Shown here: positions 36,059 through 47,441 of the stretch, one piece after another
Layout of the letters: each line of letters starts with the position of its first letter
Position numbering within the stretch: position 1 is the stretch's first letter
Assembly (NCBI RefSeq): GCF_000003195.3
Contig: NC_012879.2
Span: 26,686,949 to 26,750,948 of the forward strand
From: Sorghum bicolor
Lineage: Eukaryota > Streptophyta > Magnoliopsida > Poales > Poaceae
DNA length: 64,000 nucleotides
Direction: 5' to 3'
The notes under the pieces: generated by a model
Databases searched by the model: none
Told to the model about the DNA's origin: nothing
Seen by the model: only the letters and a program-made list of their open reading frames with translations
Program-made: the position numbers and the translations under genes

Positions 36059-39000
36059 AGGGAAATCTCGTCCCGAGATTTTGGGTTACTAACCATTTCT
36101 TATGAAATTTTGGATAAACTGTTTTCAAGTAGTCCTCTGTTTCCCAGGTGGCATCCCTATCGTCATGATGACTCCACACCACCTTATATGTTCTGACAAT
36201 TTTGTTTCGGGTTACCCGTTCCTTGGTATCCACAATTCCCACTGGTTGCTCCTTATACTCCAAATCTGCTTTTATTTTGATCTCTCGAGGTTCAATTCTT
36301 TGCTCAGGTACCTTCAAACATTTCCGTAGTTGCGACACATGGAAGACCGGAAAGATCGAGCTCAACTCTTCAGGTAGCTGAATCTTGTAGGCCACGGGGC
36401 CTTTACTCTCTAGTATTTGAAACGGTCCCACATATCTGGGTGCAAGCTTGCTTCGAACTCGAAAACGCTGAACCTTCTTCATTGGCGTAACCTTGAGGTA
36501 CACATAGTCACCTACTTTGAATTCAAGTGGCCTTCTTCTCTTATCAGCATAACTCTTTTGTCGTGATTGCACTGCTTGCATATGCTGCTGTATGATTTGC
36601 ACCTTCTTCTCGGCCTCATTCACGAAGTCGATACCATAGTATCTTCTCTCACCAGGTTCAACCCAGTTTAACTGAGTTCTACACCTCCGACCATACAAAG
36701 CTTCGAACGGGGCCATCTTAATGCTCTCTTGATAACTGTTATGGTAGGAGAATTTAGCCAGAGGTAACCATGATTCCCATGATCCCTTGGACGATAGCAC
36801 ACAGGCCCTCAGCATATCTTCTAACACTTCATTTAGCCTCTCCGTTTGGCCTGAAGTCTGGGGATGATACGCCGTGCTTCTTATCAGACTGGTCCCCAAA
36901 CTCTTATGCATGCGCTCCCAGAAGTGAGCGGTGAACTGTGGTCCTCTATCTGATATGATGGTCTTGGGAATACCATGCAACTTGACAATCTCGGCCATAT
37001 ATATATCGGCATACTCGGGAGGTCTGTATGTGTTCTTAACTGGAATGAAATGAGCCGACTTGGTTAATCGATCTATGATCACCCAAATCGAGTCATTCCC
37101 CTTCCTCGTGGTTGGTAAACCTGTGATAAAGTCCATACTAACCTCTTCCCATTTCCACTCTGGAACTGATAACGGTTGCAACAGACCTGCAGGTTTCATA
37201 TGGATGGCCTTAACTCTGCAACACGTGTCACAACGGGCTACATACGCAGCTATCTCTTTCTTCATCTTGGTCCACCAAAAGTGGGGTCTTAGATCTTGAT
37301 ACATTTTGCTACTGCCAGGATGAATGGAAAGCTTAGAGAGATGGGCTTCATCCATGATGCGATTCTTCAATTCCCGATCCTTCGGGACTACTAACCGATG
37401 TTGAAACCATAGTACCCCTTTCTCATCAACTCGAAACTGAGTTTTTGGCTCATCTTTGATCTTCTCCTTGATGTGGAAAATACCCTTGTCTGTTTTCTGT
37501 CCTTCAATGACTTAACTCTCGAGTGAACAACTGAGTTGTATGTGACATAAGACCTCTGGATGCATGAGATTGAACCCATCTTCAAACAACGGTTGAACCA
37601 CTTGATAGTGCGGCTTACGACTCAATGCATCTGCTACTACATTAGCCTTGCCTGGATGATAGTGAACCTCCAAATCATAGTCCTTGATTAACTCTAACCA
37701 CCTTCATTGCCTCATATTCAGCTCGGACTGAGTGAAGATGTACTTCAAGCTCTTATGGTCGGTGAAAACGTGACACTTATTCCCCAGCAGATAGTGTCTC
37801 CAAATCTTCAAAGCGTGCACTACTGCTGCTAACTCGAGGTCGTGAGTTGGGTAGTTGACATCGTGCTTTCTCAACTGTCGTGAAGCATAAGCTATCACTC
37901 GGCCGTCTTGCATCAACACACACCCCAAGCCACTCTTCGACGCGTCGCAAAACACATCAAAAGGCTTTTTGATGTTAGGTTGCGCCAGAACGGGGGTAGT
38001 GCTTAGCAACTTTCGCAAGGTGCGGAAGGCTAACTCACACCCTTCCGTCCAGACAAACTTATAATCCTTTTGTAGCAAACTTGTCATTGGCTTAGCAATC
38101 TTGGAGAAGTCAGGTATGAAACGACGATAATACCCGGCCAGACCAAGAAAACTTCTAACTTCCGAGACAGAAGTTGGTGCCTTCCAGTCCATGACTTCCT
38201 GCACTTTTGACGGATCCACAACAATCCCTTCTTCAGACATAATGTGCCCTTGGAAAGGAACTTTCTTCAACCAGAACTCACACTTGCTGAACTTGGCATA
38301 TAACTGATGCTCTCGTAATCGTGTCAGCACGATTCTCAGATGCTCGGCGTGATCTTGCTCATTTTCTGAATAAACCAGGATATCATCGATAAACACCACA
38401 ACAAACTTATCCAATTCTGGCATAAAGACTGAATTCATCAGATACATAAAGTATGCAGGAGCATTTGTCAATCCAAAGGACATGACAAGGTACTCATACA
38501 ACCCATATCTGGTGGAAAAAGCAGTCCTCGGGATATCTTGTGGACGAATCTTGATTTGGTGATACCCAGATCTCAAATCTATCTAAGAAAACACTCTTGC
38601 CTTGGACAACTGATCAAACAGGATATCAAACCTTGGCAATGGATACTTATTCTTGATTGTCACTGCATTGAGTGGACGATAGTCCACGCACATGCGCAGC
38701 GATTGATCCTTCTTTTTCACAAACAATGCGGGACAACCCCATTCCGACGAGCTTGGTCGGATGAACCCTTTATCCAGTAACTCTTTTTGTTGATTCTTCA
38801 ACTCAGCGAGTTCGTTTGGTGGCATCCGGTACGGCCTTCTAGATATTGGTGCTGTACCCGGTATCAACTCGATTGCAAACTCTACTTCCCTATCTGGGGG
38901 AAGTCCTGGTAAATCCTCGGGAAAAATGTCAGGGAACTCACACACCACGGGTATGTGCTCTAGGGGAACCACCTGTACTGCACACAAAAGACTGGCGAAG

Positions 39001-40528
39001 TCCAACCGCCTGGGTAGCTTGACCTGAAGCACACCCTTCCCTTGCGGGTCTCTAAGGGAAAGAGTTCTATTCCCGGCATCTATAACCGCACCCTAGTCAG
39101 ACATCTTGTTCATTCCAATGATGACATCCAAAACTAGCCCTGGCATGACCACAAGATTTACGCGAAACCTCCGGCCACTGATATCCAAAGTAACTCCTGT
39201 TACTGTTTTATTAGTCAACACATCGGCTCCGGCTGAGCTGATGCGATAGCCATAACCTAACTCAGTAACTGGCTGGTCATGCTTTTGTGCAAATGCTTGG
39301 CTCATGAATGAATGCGATGATCCAGAATCAAACAAAACAACTGCGAGATGTTGGTTGACAGGAAACATACCAGCTGTTACCGGTTCTCCTTCCGGGATCT
39401 CCTCGATCGAGGTATGGTGCACACGAGCTGGATAGGTTGGCTACTGCCTCTTGGGGTAGGGACATTCCTTAGCAAAGTGCCCCATCTTGTGGCAGTTATA
39501 GCACGGACCCTTGGGCGCATTGTTGACGGCAGGTGCTGCAGCTTGAACTGCCTTTGGCTTGGCAGGGGCTATCGCCACCTTGTACGGCTTCTGCTGTGTT
39601 GGATGCCCGGTGTTCCTTCTCTGCGGCGGTCGGAACCTAGCACCTGGGGCAGGAGGACGATACTGCTGTCGCCCTGCCACTGGTGCCCTGGACTGAGATG
39701 ATCCGGCTTCAAAAGCCCTCTTACGTGACTTGGATGCACTGTAGTTGTTGTTGTTGTTCTCCTGGGTGAGACAGTCACTGATGTAAGCATTGAAGATAGC
39801 CCTGGCCCTGTACCCATGGTCTTCAGCATCTTTGGACTCAAGCCTCTCTGGAAACTAGCAATCTTTTTAGCCTCCGTGTTCACAAACTCCGGGGCATAGC
39901 GAGCGAGATTGTTGAAAGCGTGTAGATACTCCTTCACCGATTTCGTCCCCTAGGACAGCCTCATGAACTCCCCAACCTTCATTTCAACCACACCTGGAGG
40001 AATATAATTTCCTCGGAAAGCAGTGGTGAAGAGGTTCCAGGTGATTGGGGTCCCCTCTGGGTAGGTGGTACGGTGATGGGACCACCAAATCCCAGCGGGT
40101 CCTTGCAACTGATGTGCCGCATACTCAGCCTTAAGTTCTTCTGTCATTCGGAGAAGACGAAACTTCTGCTCCATAGTGTTGATCCACTCATCTGCCTCGA
40201 GCAGTTCCAAAGCCTCTTTGAAGATTGGTGGCTTGGTATCCATGAAGTCCTTGAACGAACTGTACTGATTGACTTCACGGCCACCCTGATTATCCCCACG
40301 ACGGGTGTTATCAGCTATGTTGCGCAGAGCCTATTCCATGTTGCGTTGCATCTGTTCCATGTTGCGTTGGCTCCCCAGAAACTGCACGAAAAACACGTCC
40401 ACAGTGTACGGAGGAGGCGGTGGTGGTGGCGGTGTTGGTGCTCTGTCCTCATTCCGTTGAGCCCCACCTCCAGACGTACCTGCTCCAAGGCCCGGATTGC
40501 TGTTACCCCCGCCACGTGTTTGCACCAT
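36057..40528 (-). pseudogene. Element 2 gag-pol polyprotein, broken
   Basis: gag starts at 40528 (MVQTRGGGNSNPGLG) after a GTAG. In order: gag domain ([27 protein letters not shown]), CCHC knuckle CYNCHKMGHFAKEC (about 39.48 kb), protease FDSGSSHSF (about 39.33 kb), reverse transcriptase with FIDD, RNase H ([10 protein letters not shown]), integrase and chromodomain-like tail. The integrase-to-end frame (36057-37370) is uninterrupted: [17 protein letters not shown] and QTERLNEVLEDML hold the HHCC and DDE residues, and IVDTKERVTRNKIVRTYKVV with DATWETEDYL is the chromodomain-like part. Lesions: stops at 40331, 39950, 39441, 39093, 38583, 37704 and about 37513, plus a frameshift near 39810. Most stops are one transition from CAG, CGA or CAA. 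Confidence 0.92.
36063..36081. repeat. Palindrome adjoining element 2 polypurine tract
   Basis: AAATCTCG-TCC-CGAGATTT, identical to the element 1 palindrome. It encodes the NLGTRFP end of pol. Confidence 0.8.
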
Positions 40529-40848
40529 CTACATACGTCAATGATAAGCAATCGTTAGGAGTTGCCAGCAGCGGTAGAAATGTGTAGAATCATGCTGTAC
40601 TGAATTTACTGAGGGAATAAATTCGCACAATAAACAGAGGCACAACAATTCATCATCTACGCACAACATCACTAACAGATTACTTAACATTCACGCAACA
40701 AGGTTCGCGTACATCCAACTTGCCAGCATACATACACTGGACTTTCAGCATAACTCATAAGTCTTACATAGCCCAGATCCAAAAGTACACGACATGCCAT
40801 GCAACATACAACACAAAAGAAGAGGGACTAGCTCTAGAGCCCTAGCAT

Positions 40849-41892
40849 CTAGTCACTATGATCACTGTCCATGCCGGAGCCATCCTCATCCTCATCTCCA
40901 CTAGAAGCTGCTCCTATCGCGGGATCCGCATCCATCTCGTCCTCAGAGTCTAGCTCAGCTGCTCCAGGCAGGTGGTGAGGGTGGAGCTGGTTATGCAGCT
41001 GGTGGATCTCCTCATGCAAGTTCTCATTGTACTCCTCGGCATTAGCTAGCTGCTGCTCTAGCTCTAGCTGTCGGGCCCTCAAAGTGTCCTCCTCGTGCCA
41101 GGCTTCATTCCTCTGACCAAGCACATGGACTAGCATGCGCTCGCAGTTCCTGTGAGCAGTAGTCACCCTGTCCTTCTGCTCCCGCACTGCAAGCAGGTCC
41201 TGACTCAGCTCACTGTTCTTCTGGACTGCCTGATCCCTCTCTGTAGTCACCCGGGGCAACTCTGCCTGTAGCCTCTCAACCTCAGAGTCAAACTCACGCT
41301 GCAACTGACGCTTCTCATCCTGGACGGTGAGAAGAGACCTGGATAAGCGGCCCAAACAATGCTCCAGACCCCCATAGGTCTTCATCAACGCGTACATGGC
41401 ACTCATAGCTGCACTGTCACTGTGCTGGTCCTCATCCGCACTCCTCTCTAGAGCATTCACCTCGGACTGATCCCACACCGAAGTGTAGGGGTCACCCTGG
41501 GGAAACACCCCAGCGAAGACGTGGGCCAGCTCCTGTGGAAACCTCTCCATGAGGTCCCTCAGAACTACGAAAGCTGCCCTGCTGGCACCGTGGAAAGGCG
41601 TGACACCTCGAGACTCGTACACCCAGCCGCCCCAAGCAGGGTCACCTCCACTGGTAGGAACCACTGCCTCAATCCCCACCAGTGTCTCGTCACCAAGCGG
41701 CTCCTTATCCCAATAGTAGCGAGGCTCCCTTCCTTCGGGATACCCCATCGAACTGAGTACCCTCCAAAGCAAAGTGGGCATCCCAAACTGCTCCAGGAAC
41801 CTGCTCTTATGTCGCGAGCTCCTAGTTGCCAACGGGTGGCGAGGGGCCCGCCCACCAGTGGACTTGCGAGCGGTGAGTCTAGTGCGTGCCAT
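40849..41892 (-). CDS. Element 2 ORF0: histone H3-tail-like head, conserved core, coiled coil, acidic tail (347 aa)
   Basis: The first ATG (41892), right after GCAGCAG, starts MARTRLTARKSTGGRAPR. After Met removal, 18 of the first 26 residues match canonical histone H3. Lys9 and Ser10 are kept; the positions of K4, K14 and K23 are Arg, and those of K18 and K27 are His. Residues ~36-130 form a core (FGMPTLLWRVLSSMGY, WGGWVYESRGVTPFHGA) shared with ORF0 of elements 1 and 3. Residues ~180-300 are heptad-rich coiled coil, and the end is acidic (SGDEDEDGSG). There is no histone fold, so it is not a histone gene. It lies between leader and gag, on the sense strand. The frame is fully open although gag-pol of the same element has at least seven stops. 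Function unknown: an H3K9 mimic, or a chromatin-binding or chaperone-like accessory, are hypotheses. Confidence 0.85.
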   Translation of the reverse strand: MARTRLTARKSTGGRAPRHPLATRSSRHKSRFLEQFGMPTLLWRVLSSMGYPEGREPRYYWDKEPLGDETLVGIEAVVPTSGGDPAWGGWVYESRGVTPFHGASRAAFVVLRDLMERFPQELAHVFAGVFPQGDPYTSVWDQSEVNALERSADEDQHSDSAAMSAMYALMKTYGGLEHCLGRLSRSLLTVQDEKRQLQREFDSEVERLQAELPRVTTERDQAVQKNSELSQDLLAVREQKDRVTTAHRNCERMLVHVLGQRNEAWHEEDTLRARQLELEQQLANAEEYNENLHEEIHQLHNQLHPHHLPGAAELDSEDEMDADPAIGAASSGDEDEDGSGMDSDHSD

Positions 41893-42133
41893 CTGCTGCA
41901 AATGGAATACCGTGGGTAAGAGCGAGGATTACCTTTAATTATTTTATTTAGAATTGGGACAGATTAAATTGAGGGGGAAAGTAAGCAATGATATGACATG
42001 AACATGATGCATGCACGAACTTACGATCTCACAAACTTAGAAACAAAGGTTAACACTATGCGGTATATGCGGTGGCACACAACGTTCTCTCATAACGTAA
42101 CTAGCGTTCTAAGCGAGAACGTGGTTAGTGTAC

Positions 42134-42405
42134 CTGCAGAAAACTCATTTCAGCCCACCCACAGTATGCTAATGCAAAACAAAATTTAAAACTATGCACT
42201 CCACATACACTGACACCCGTCCATGCATGTGATGTGTTGCTACCCATATCATCGCCCTAATGACGGCATCGCCTCTCAGGACGGAATTCCCAACATGCGG
42301 TACGGTTTCCAAGACACACCAAAACATGTGTGCTTGACACAGTACCTAACAACACTCCCCTAGACCGGCAGTGTATCCGATCATGCTCTCACAGCTCCCA
42401 CTTAC
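42134..42405 (-). other. Candidate leader intron in element 2
   Basis: Donor G|GTAAGTG at 42405 and acceptor TTTTCTGCAG|G ending at 42134, on the minus strand, match the element 1 pair in sequence and order (272 bp here, 298 bp there). CTGAAAT precedes the acceptor in both. Inference; cDNA is needed. Confidence 0.4.
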
Positions 42406-42698
42406 CATGGCGTAGAGGAAAAATGGATCCATACATTACCACTCAAATGAATGGTACTCATACTATTGCACGCCGTATGAGCGACGAAATAAAAATATAA
42501 TGCATTAACCCCCAAGTCAGTACTTAGCTAGCCACCTTAGAATCCTTAACTGGGCATAACGGATATGACCATGGCACATTAGATAGTTTTCCAAAACTTA
42601 GTTTAACACTTTGATTATTATTAATTAATAAAATCTTTTATTAAACCGGTTTAGATTTTGTTTAGAACGTACTTATGAACAGTAACGCGCTAAACCTT

Positions 42699-42710
42699 GC
42701 TCCGATGCCA
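42699..42710 (-). promoter_or_regulatory. Element 2 primer-binding site (tRNA-iMet type)
   Basis: TGGCATCGGAGC on the minus strand, two bases after the 5' LTR; two mismatches from TGGTATCAGAGC. Confidence 0.75.
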
Positions 42711-42712
42711 GC

Positions 42713-45700
42713 TGTAACAGAACCGACCAAATTATAAGAGATTAAGCCTAACAGTAACCATTTGCATAGTCAAACCATCACGCTTAAGCCCATATAATCC
42801 CGGTAGTCCATGAAATCTCGAAGGATTTCAAACCACATATCGCACAACAGCCAAGATCGTAATAAGTTTAGCGGTCGCCATTCACAAATACATCCAGATT
42901 ACAACATTCATAAAACACATCGGAGTTCGAAGAATTATTACAAACCAAGTTCTTCAAGTAGCGGAAGCTTCATAGTTCGAAAATACAACACACACGCTTA
43001 GTCTGATACAGTGCCATAGTTCGGTCATTCCCACAAAAGCAAAAGAGGAGACGGAGTGACCATCGCCCTTGGTCTAGTCATCATCCATAGCTGGGTACAG
43101 ACAGAGGATGCAATAACCATAGTACATTTGACCATCTGCAAAACAACATGGGAGTAGAACCCTGAGTACGAGAAGGTACTCAGCTAGACTTACCCGTCAT
43201 AAAATTAAAATAAAGACTCATCAAGGATCATGAAAGCTATATAGTGGGGTAGGTGACAACCATTTTGCAAAACCGCAGAATTTTACTATCATAACCTACA
43301 TAAGTCTTTCTTCCTTTAATTTGCTCAAGTTGAAAGTATCATTACCTATCATCTAGGTTTGCACCTGCACTATTACAAGCAAGTATAAGGATATGATAGT
43401 ACCTCATTGTGGCATTCATAAGCCATTTATCAATATAGTCCAAGTGTTCCATAGTCCTTACTACGAGGACGAAGCTCATGTCAAGTGCTCACTATCCAGG
43501 AGCGATGGCGATTCGAATCGATTTCTAACCAGCTGGCGAGTTTATTCCCCACACAAACCACACTCACTGATCAAGTGAGCTACAGGTCACTGTATTGCAC
43601 TATCCAGGACCAATTCGTGGGTTCGATAGGCACCGCCCGTACCCGAGGACCGTTCCGGCGACCGAGGTATCCAAGGTATACCAAGGTTGCGCGCCGCGCC
43701 CTCGTCGTTCTCCTCAACCATCACCAATACAGCGCGTACATCGGGCCGATTCCCGGCCCGGATAGTGCTCAGGCTTCGCGGTCGGAACGACTTATCCTTC
43801 CAGCTAAATGTGGGACATGCGTTCAACATGACATGAGGGCCGTCAACGATTGGTCCTTAATCGATGCAGGCAGGGGCACTATGGTCAAGCCACCATAAGA
43901 CCCTGCCCGGTCTCCAATTACATTCCACACTTGGTTATTCTTTTCCCCAAGCAACCACTGCTTAAACAAGCAGGTATCCACCTATATCTCGCAGGTGACA
44001 GGAAATCACCCGACTTCTACCGAGCTACGCAAGCTAAGCATAGACTCCGCGCCTATCTACATAGGACAAGGTAGATAAACAAGTAGGGATGACAAGGAGT
44101 ACATATGCAGCAACGGTATCACACAACTCCTATCACTTAAATGCAATATAGTAGAACAAGCATAGTATATCTTGTAAGTTAGCGAGAATAGGGAGACTTA
44201 GAATGCTCAGGGGCTTGCCTTTCTCAAACGTGCTGGGTCGGTGATCCGGACACTCTTGCAGTTCCTCTCCGGATTCCTGTGCTTCCGGAGGTTCCTGCTC
44301 CTGGATCTCCTCTGGTTCCTCGGGTCCCACCTCGTTCTCCTGCGAGCCTGTATGATGCATGTGTGCTTATGAGTGGAGTACGAGATGCCCGAGTGGATGC
44401 TTGTATGAGAAAGTACCAAAGAAGTCATGACATGATGCATATGTAATGTACTCGGTCATGCTCATTACAAGGTAGTCAACATCATCCAAGAACAAACAAT
44501 TAAATCAAACATCTATTGCATTCTCTTCTACAATTATTTTTCAAATGCAACCAGCAACCCACATGATGCTTCAAAGATACACCAAAGCCAACTTATTCTA
44601 TTCAACCTATATACACAGCAATTACAGGAGACTACCAGTCATGCATAGAATCTACTGTAAATTTCTAGGCCCATTAAAAATCACATGCAATTCTGTTCAT
44701 CAATAAATTCCACAAAAATTACAGGAGACTACCAGTCAAGCATAGAATCTACTGTAAATTTTTCATAATTTTTGGATACTTATTGTGAGCTACAAAGATC
44801 ACAAGGTTAATTAATAAGGTAAGTATAATCACTCTACTGTGATATAAGTGTCAAACAACAGATTTCATATTTTTATAATTTGTCTAATATCATAAGAAAC
44901 ACCCACAAAATTTTCCAGATTTATTGCATGATCCAATTAATTATTAAAAATCATAAACCACTGCCATGCAAGCATTTAAATTACCATAAATTCATTTATA
45001 CACCAAATAATGTATAGCAATATTTTCCCAGTGAGTAAACATATATGCAGAGCCAACAAATCAAGTTTCACATTTTTCTGAACCATATTTTATTTACTAT
45101 GCATTTTCCAAGTTTAGCAAAAACATGGATTAAATATATTCAAACAGAAAATTTACTTAAACATGACATGCAATCACATCAAGCTGTAGATCTGGAAATA
45201 TAGAGCACACCAAAATTTATGTCATCAAATTTGGAGCTGTAGAACTCAAGATATGAATTTTACAAGTTTTGAATCAATTTCTGGAAAATATTTATTCAAG
45301 AAAACCGACGAAAAAGACTAAGTACACCGAGATCTACACCCACCGGGGTCCCCCTGCGACTGACAGTGGGCCACTAACCCCACCAGTCAGCGAGACCGAG
45401 AGGGTGCTCACCTCCGACGAGCAGATCTCGCCGGCGGTGAGGTTCCCGACCACGGGGTGAGCACCATCGTGCTCCCCGCAGCGAGGCGCACCCAGCGGTA
45501 CCCTCGGATTGGCCGGAGGATGACCGGAACACCTCCAACGAGCATGCATGGCGGCACGGCGGCGCTGCTCGCCGTGGCCAGGCCGCTCTGGTGCGTTAGA
45601 GCGCGCGCAAAAGCTCCTCCGAGCTTCCCCATCGAGCTACGGACCTAACGCGCTAAAGAGCGAGCGAAACTAGGCGGGATATCGCAAGATCCGTCGCGGC

Positions 45701-46656
45701 GGAGTACTCCGGCGAGCTCGGGGTAACTCCGACGAGCGATTCACGGCGCACGGTTGCTTCTCACCTCGGTAGAGTGCGCGCAGGGGCTTACCGCGGCGAC
45801 GGTGAGTGCGCTGGTGCTCTTGGCGTCGGGGTTGGCGCTCTGTTGCGACCGGCGGCGAGCGGCGGAGCTTTCTCCGGCAATGGCGCGGGCGGAGCTGCCG
45901 CTACTGCTGCTGCGCGTGCGCGGGGAGGAAGAAGAGAGAGGGGGAGGCAGGCGACAGAATGGAGGGAGGGGTCTGGGGGCGCGGGGCGGCGTCCCGACCA
46001 GGGTGTGGGGTGGCTGGCCGCGGCGCGTCCAACGCCGGCTTACGGCTGCCACGTGGCCGGCGCCGGGTGGAGCGGGGCGGGCGCCACGCGCGCGGGAGAG
46101 AGGGGAGGGGGAGCGGGCCGCGCTGCCCAGCTGGGCCGAAAGGGAGACGGGTCGGCCCAGCAGCGCCTGTCCCCTTTCTCTTTTTTTTTGAAAATCTTTT
46201 CTCAAATTCTTTCTAAATTCATTTGGACCAATTTAAAATCATTTTCACCTCTTGCTCCCAAAAACAAAATTGTTCCAAAACAAAAACCCTACAACTTTGT
46301 TTTAATAATCAAGACCAAATTCCCAATAGAATTTGAATTACAAAATAAAACTAGTTCTAGGTTTTTAAATAAATTTATTTTGGTCATTTTGTATAAATTC
46401 CATTTCTCAAATTCTATAGCTCCAAAAATTGCACAAAAATATTCTTAATTCTGCTTACACATAAATCCACCTAGTTTGAATATTTCACATTTTTAGAAGC
46501 AAGCATCATATTTTTAACATATTTAGAACACATGAAATAAAGCACATAAAATCATGTTTTGGGATGAATGACATGCTCATGATGCTATGCTTGATGAGAA
46601 TGCTTATGCATTGCTTTGATAAGGCTAAGTGCAAGCTTAACACCTAGGGTGTTACA
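42713..46656 (-). mobile_element. Element 2 5' LTR (3944 bp)
   Basis: Collinear with 32122-36044. It differs by a short templated insertion near 44622-44665 and scattered substitutions. The GC-rich domain (about 45310-46190) is again open in both strands without a credible gene. Confidence 0.92.
44622..44665. repeat. Templated insertion copied from about 100 bp downstream
   Basis: ATTACAGGAGACTACCAGTC followed by ATGCATAGAATCTACTGTAA replaces the CATAATTTTCTTTATTC found at the same place in the other LTR. The inserted words recur just downstream at about 44719-44760. Confidence 0.8.
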
Positions 46657-46661
46657 GGCTT
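46657..46661. repeat. Target-site duplication of element 2 (right), GGCTT
   Basis: Matches 32117-32121 exactly. Confidence 0.93.
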
Positions 46662-47441
46662 CACTGCCACTAGAGCCTTGGATTGGGATGCCTCGGCCTC
46701 AAAAGCTCGCTTGCGAGTTTTGGTTGTAGCATGCACAACATTGTAATTCTCTTGAGTAAGAGCATCACTAATGAACGCAGTGAATGTGGCCCACATGCTG
46801 TCGGCCATTGTCTTCATCGGCTTAGGCCTGAGACCCCTCTTGAAACTGGCAATCTTCTTTGCCTCGGTGTCCACAAACTCAGATGCATACCTTGCCAAAT
46901 GATTGAAACCATGCAAATACTCCATCAGAGTTCTGTTGCCCTGAGTTAGCTGCATGAATTTAGTATGCTTCATTTCCATGAGCCCAGGGGGTATGAAGTG
47001 CCCCTTGAAAGCATCATGGAACTGAGTCCAGCCAACCATGGTATTTTCTGGAAGAGTGCTCCTGTAATGACTCCACCAGATACAAGTGGGACCCTAAAGT
47101 TGATAAGCTGCATACTCAGCCTTCAGACTCTCAGTCAACCTGAGTAGACGGAACTTTTGCTCAACTGTGTTTAGCCATTCCTCAGCTTGAAGCGGTTCCT
47201 CAGCCTCCTTGAAAAGAGGGGGCTTGGTATCAAGAAAGTCCCTAAAGCTGCTGTACTGGTTGGGTGCTGGCCCATATTGGATATTCCAACCCCTAAGGTT
47301 CGCCATCTGATGGATAGCGTCAGTCAACAGCCTCTAATTCTCCACCACTGTCTGCATTAATTCAGCCAGATTGGGTGGTGGGGGAGGAGGGGGTGGATCC
47401 ATGTTCACACAATTTGCTCCACTGTGAGTGCTATGAGACAT
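46662..47441 (-). pseudogene. Element 3 gag, N-terminal portion
   Basis: ATG at 47441 starts MSHSTHSGANCVNMDPPPPP. The gag domain follows (NQYSSFRDFLDTKPPLFKEA; WWSHYRSTLPEN; LTQGNRTLMEYLHGFNHLAR). Stops occur at about 47335 and 47094. The frame runs into the element 2 insertion and resumes at 32121. Confidence 0.85.

Larger units (their letters stand above)
32122..46656 (-). mobile_element. Element 2: full-length Tekay/Del-like retrotransposon with intact ORF0 (14.5 kb)
   Basis: LTRs 32122-36044 and 42713-46656 flank a minus-strand ORF0 and gag-pol. PBS, PPT and exact GGCTT duplications are present. The two LTRs are very similar, which points to a fairly recent insertion into element 3's gag. 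gag-pol has several lesions, but ORF0 is open for 347 codons. I see no gene in 40529-40848 (between ORF0 and gag) or in the leader 42134-42698. Confidence 0.94.

Noticed and set aside
40849..41892. A genuine histone H3 gene
   Set aside because: Only the first ~30 residues resemble H3; the histone fold is absent and the rest belongs to the ORF0 family.
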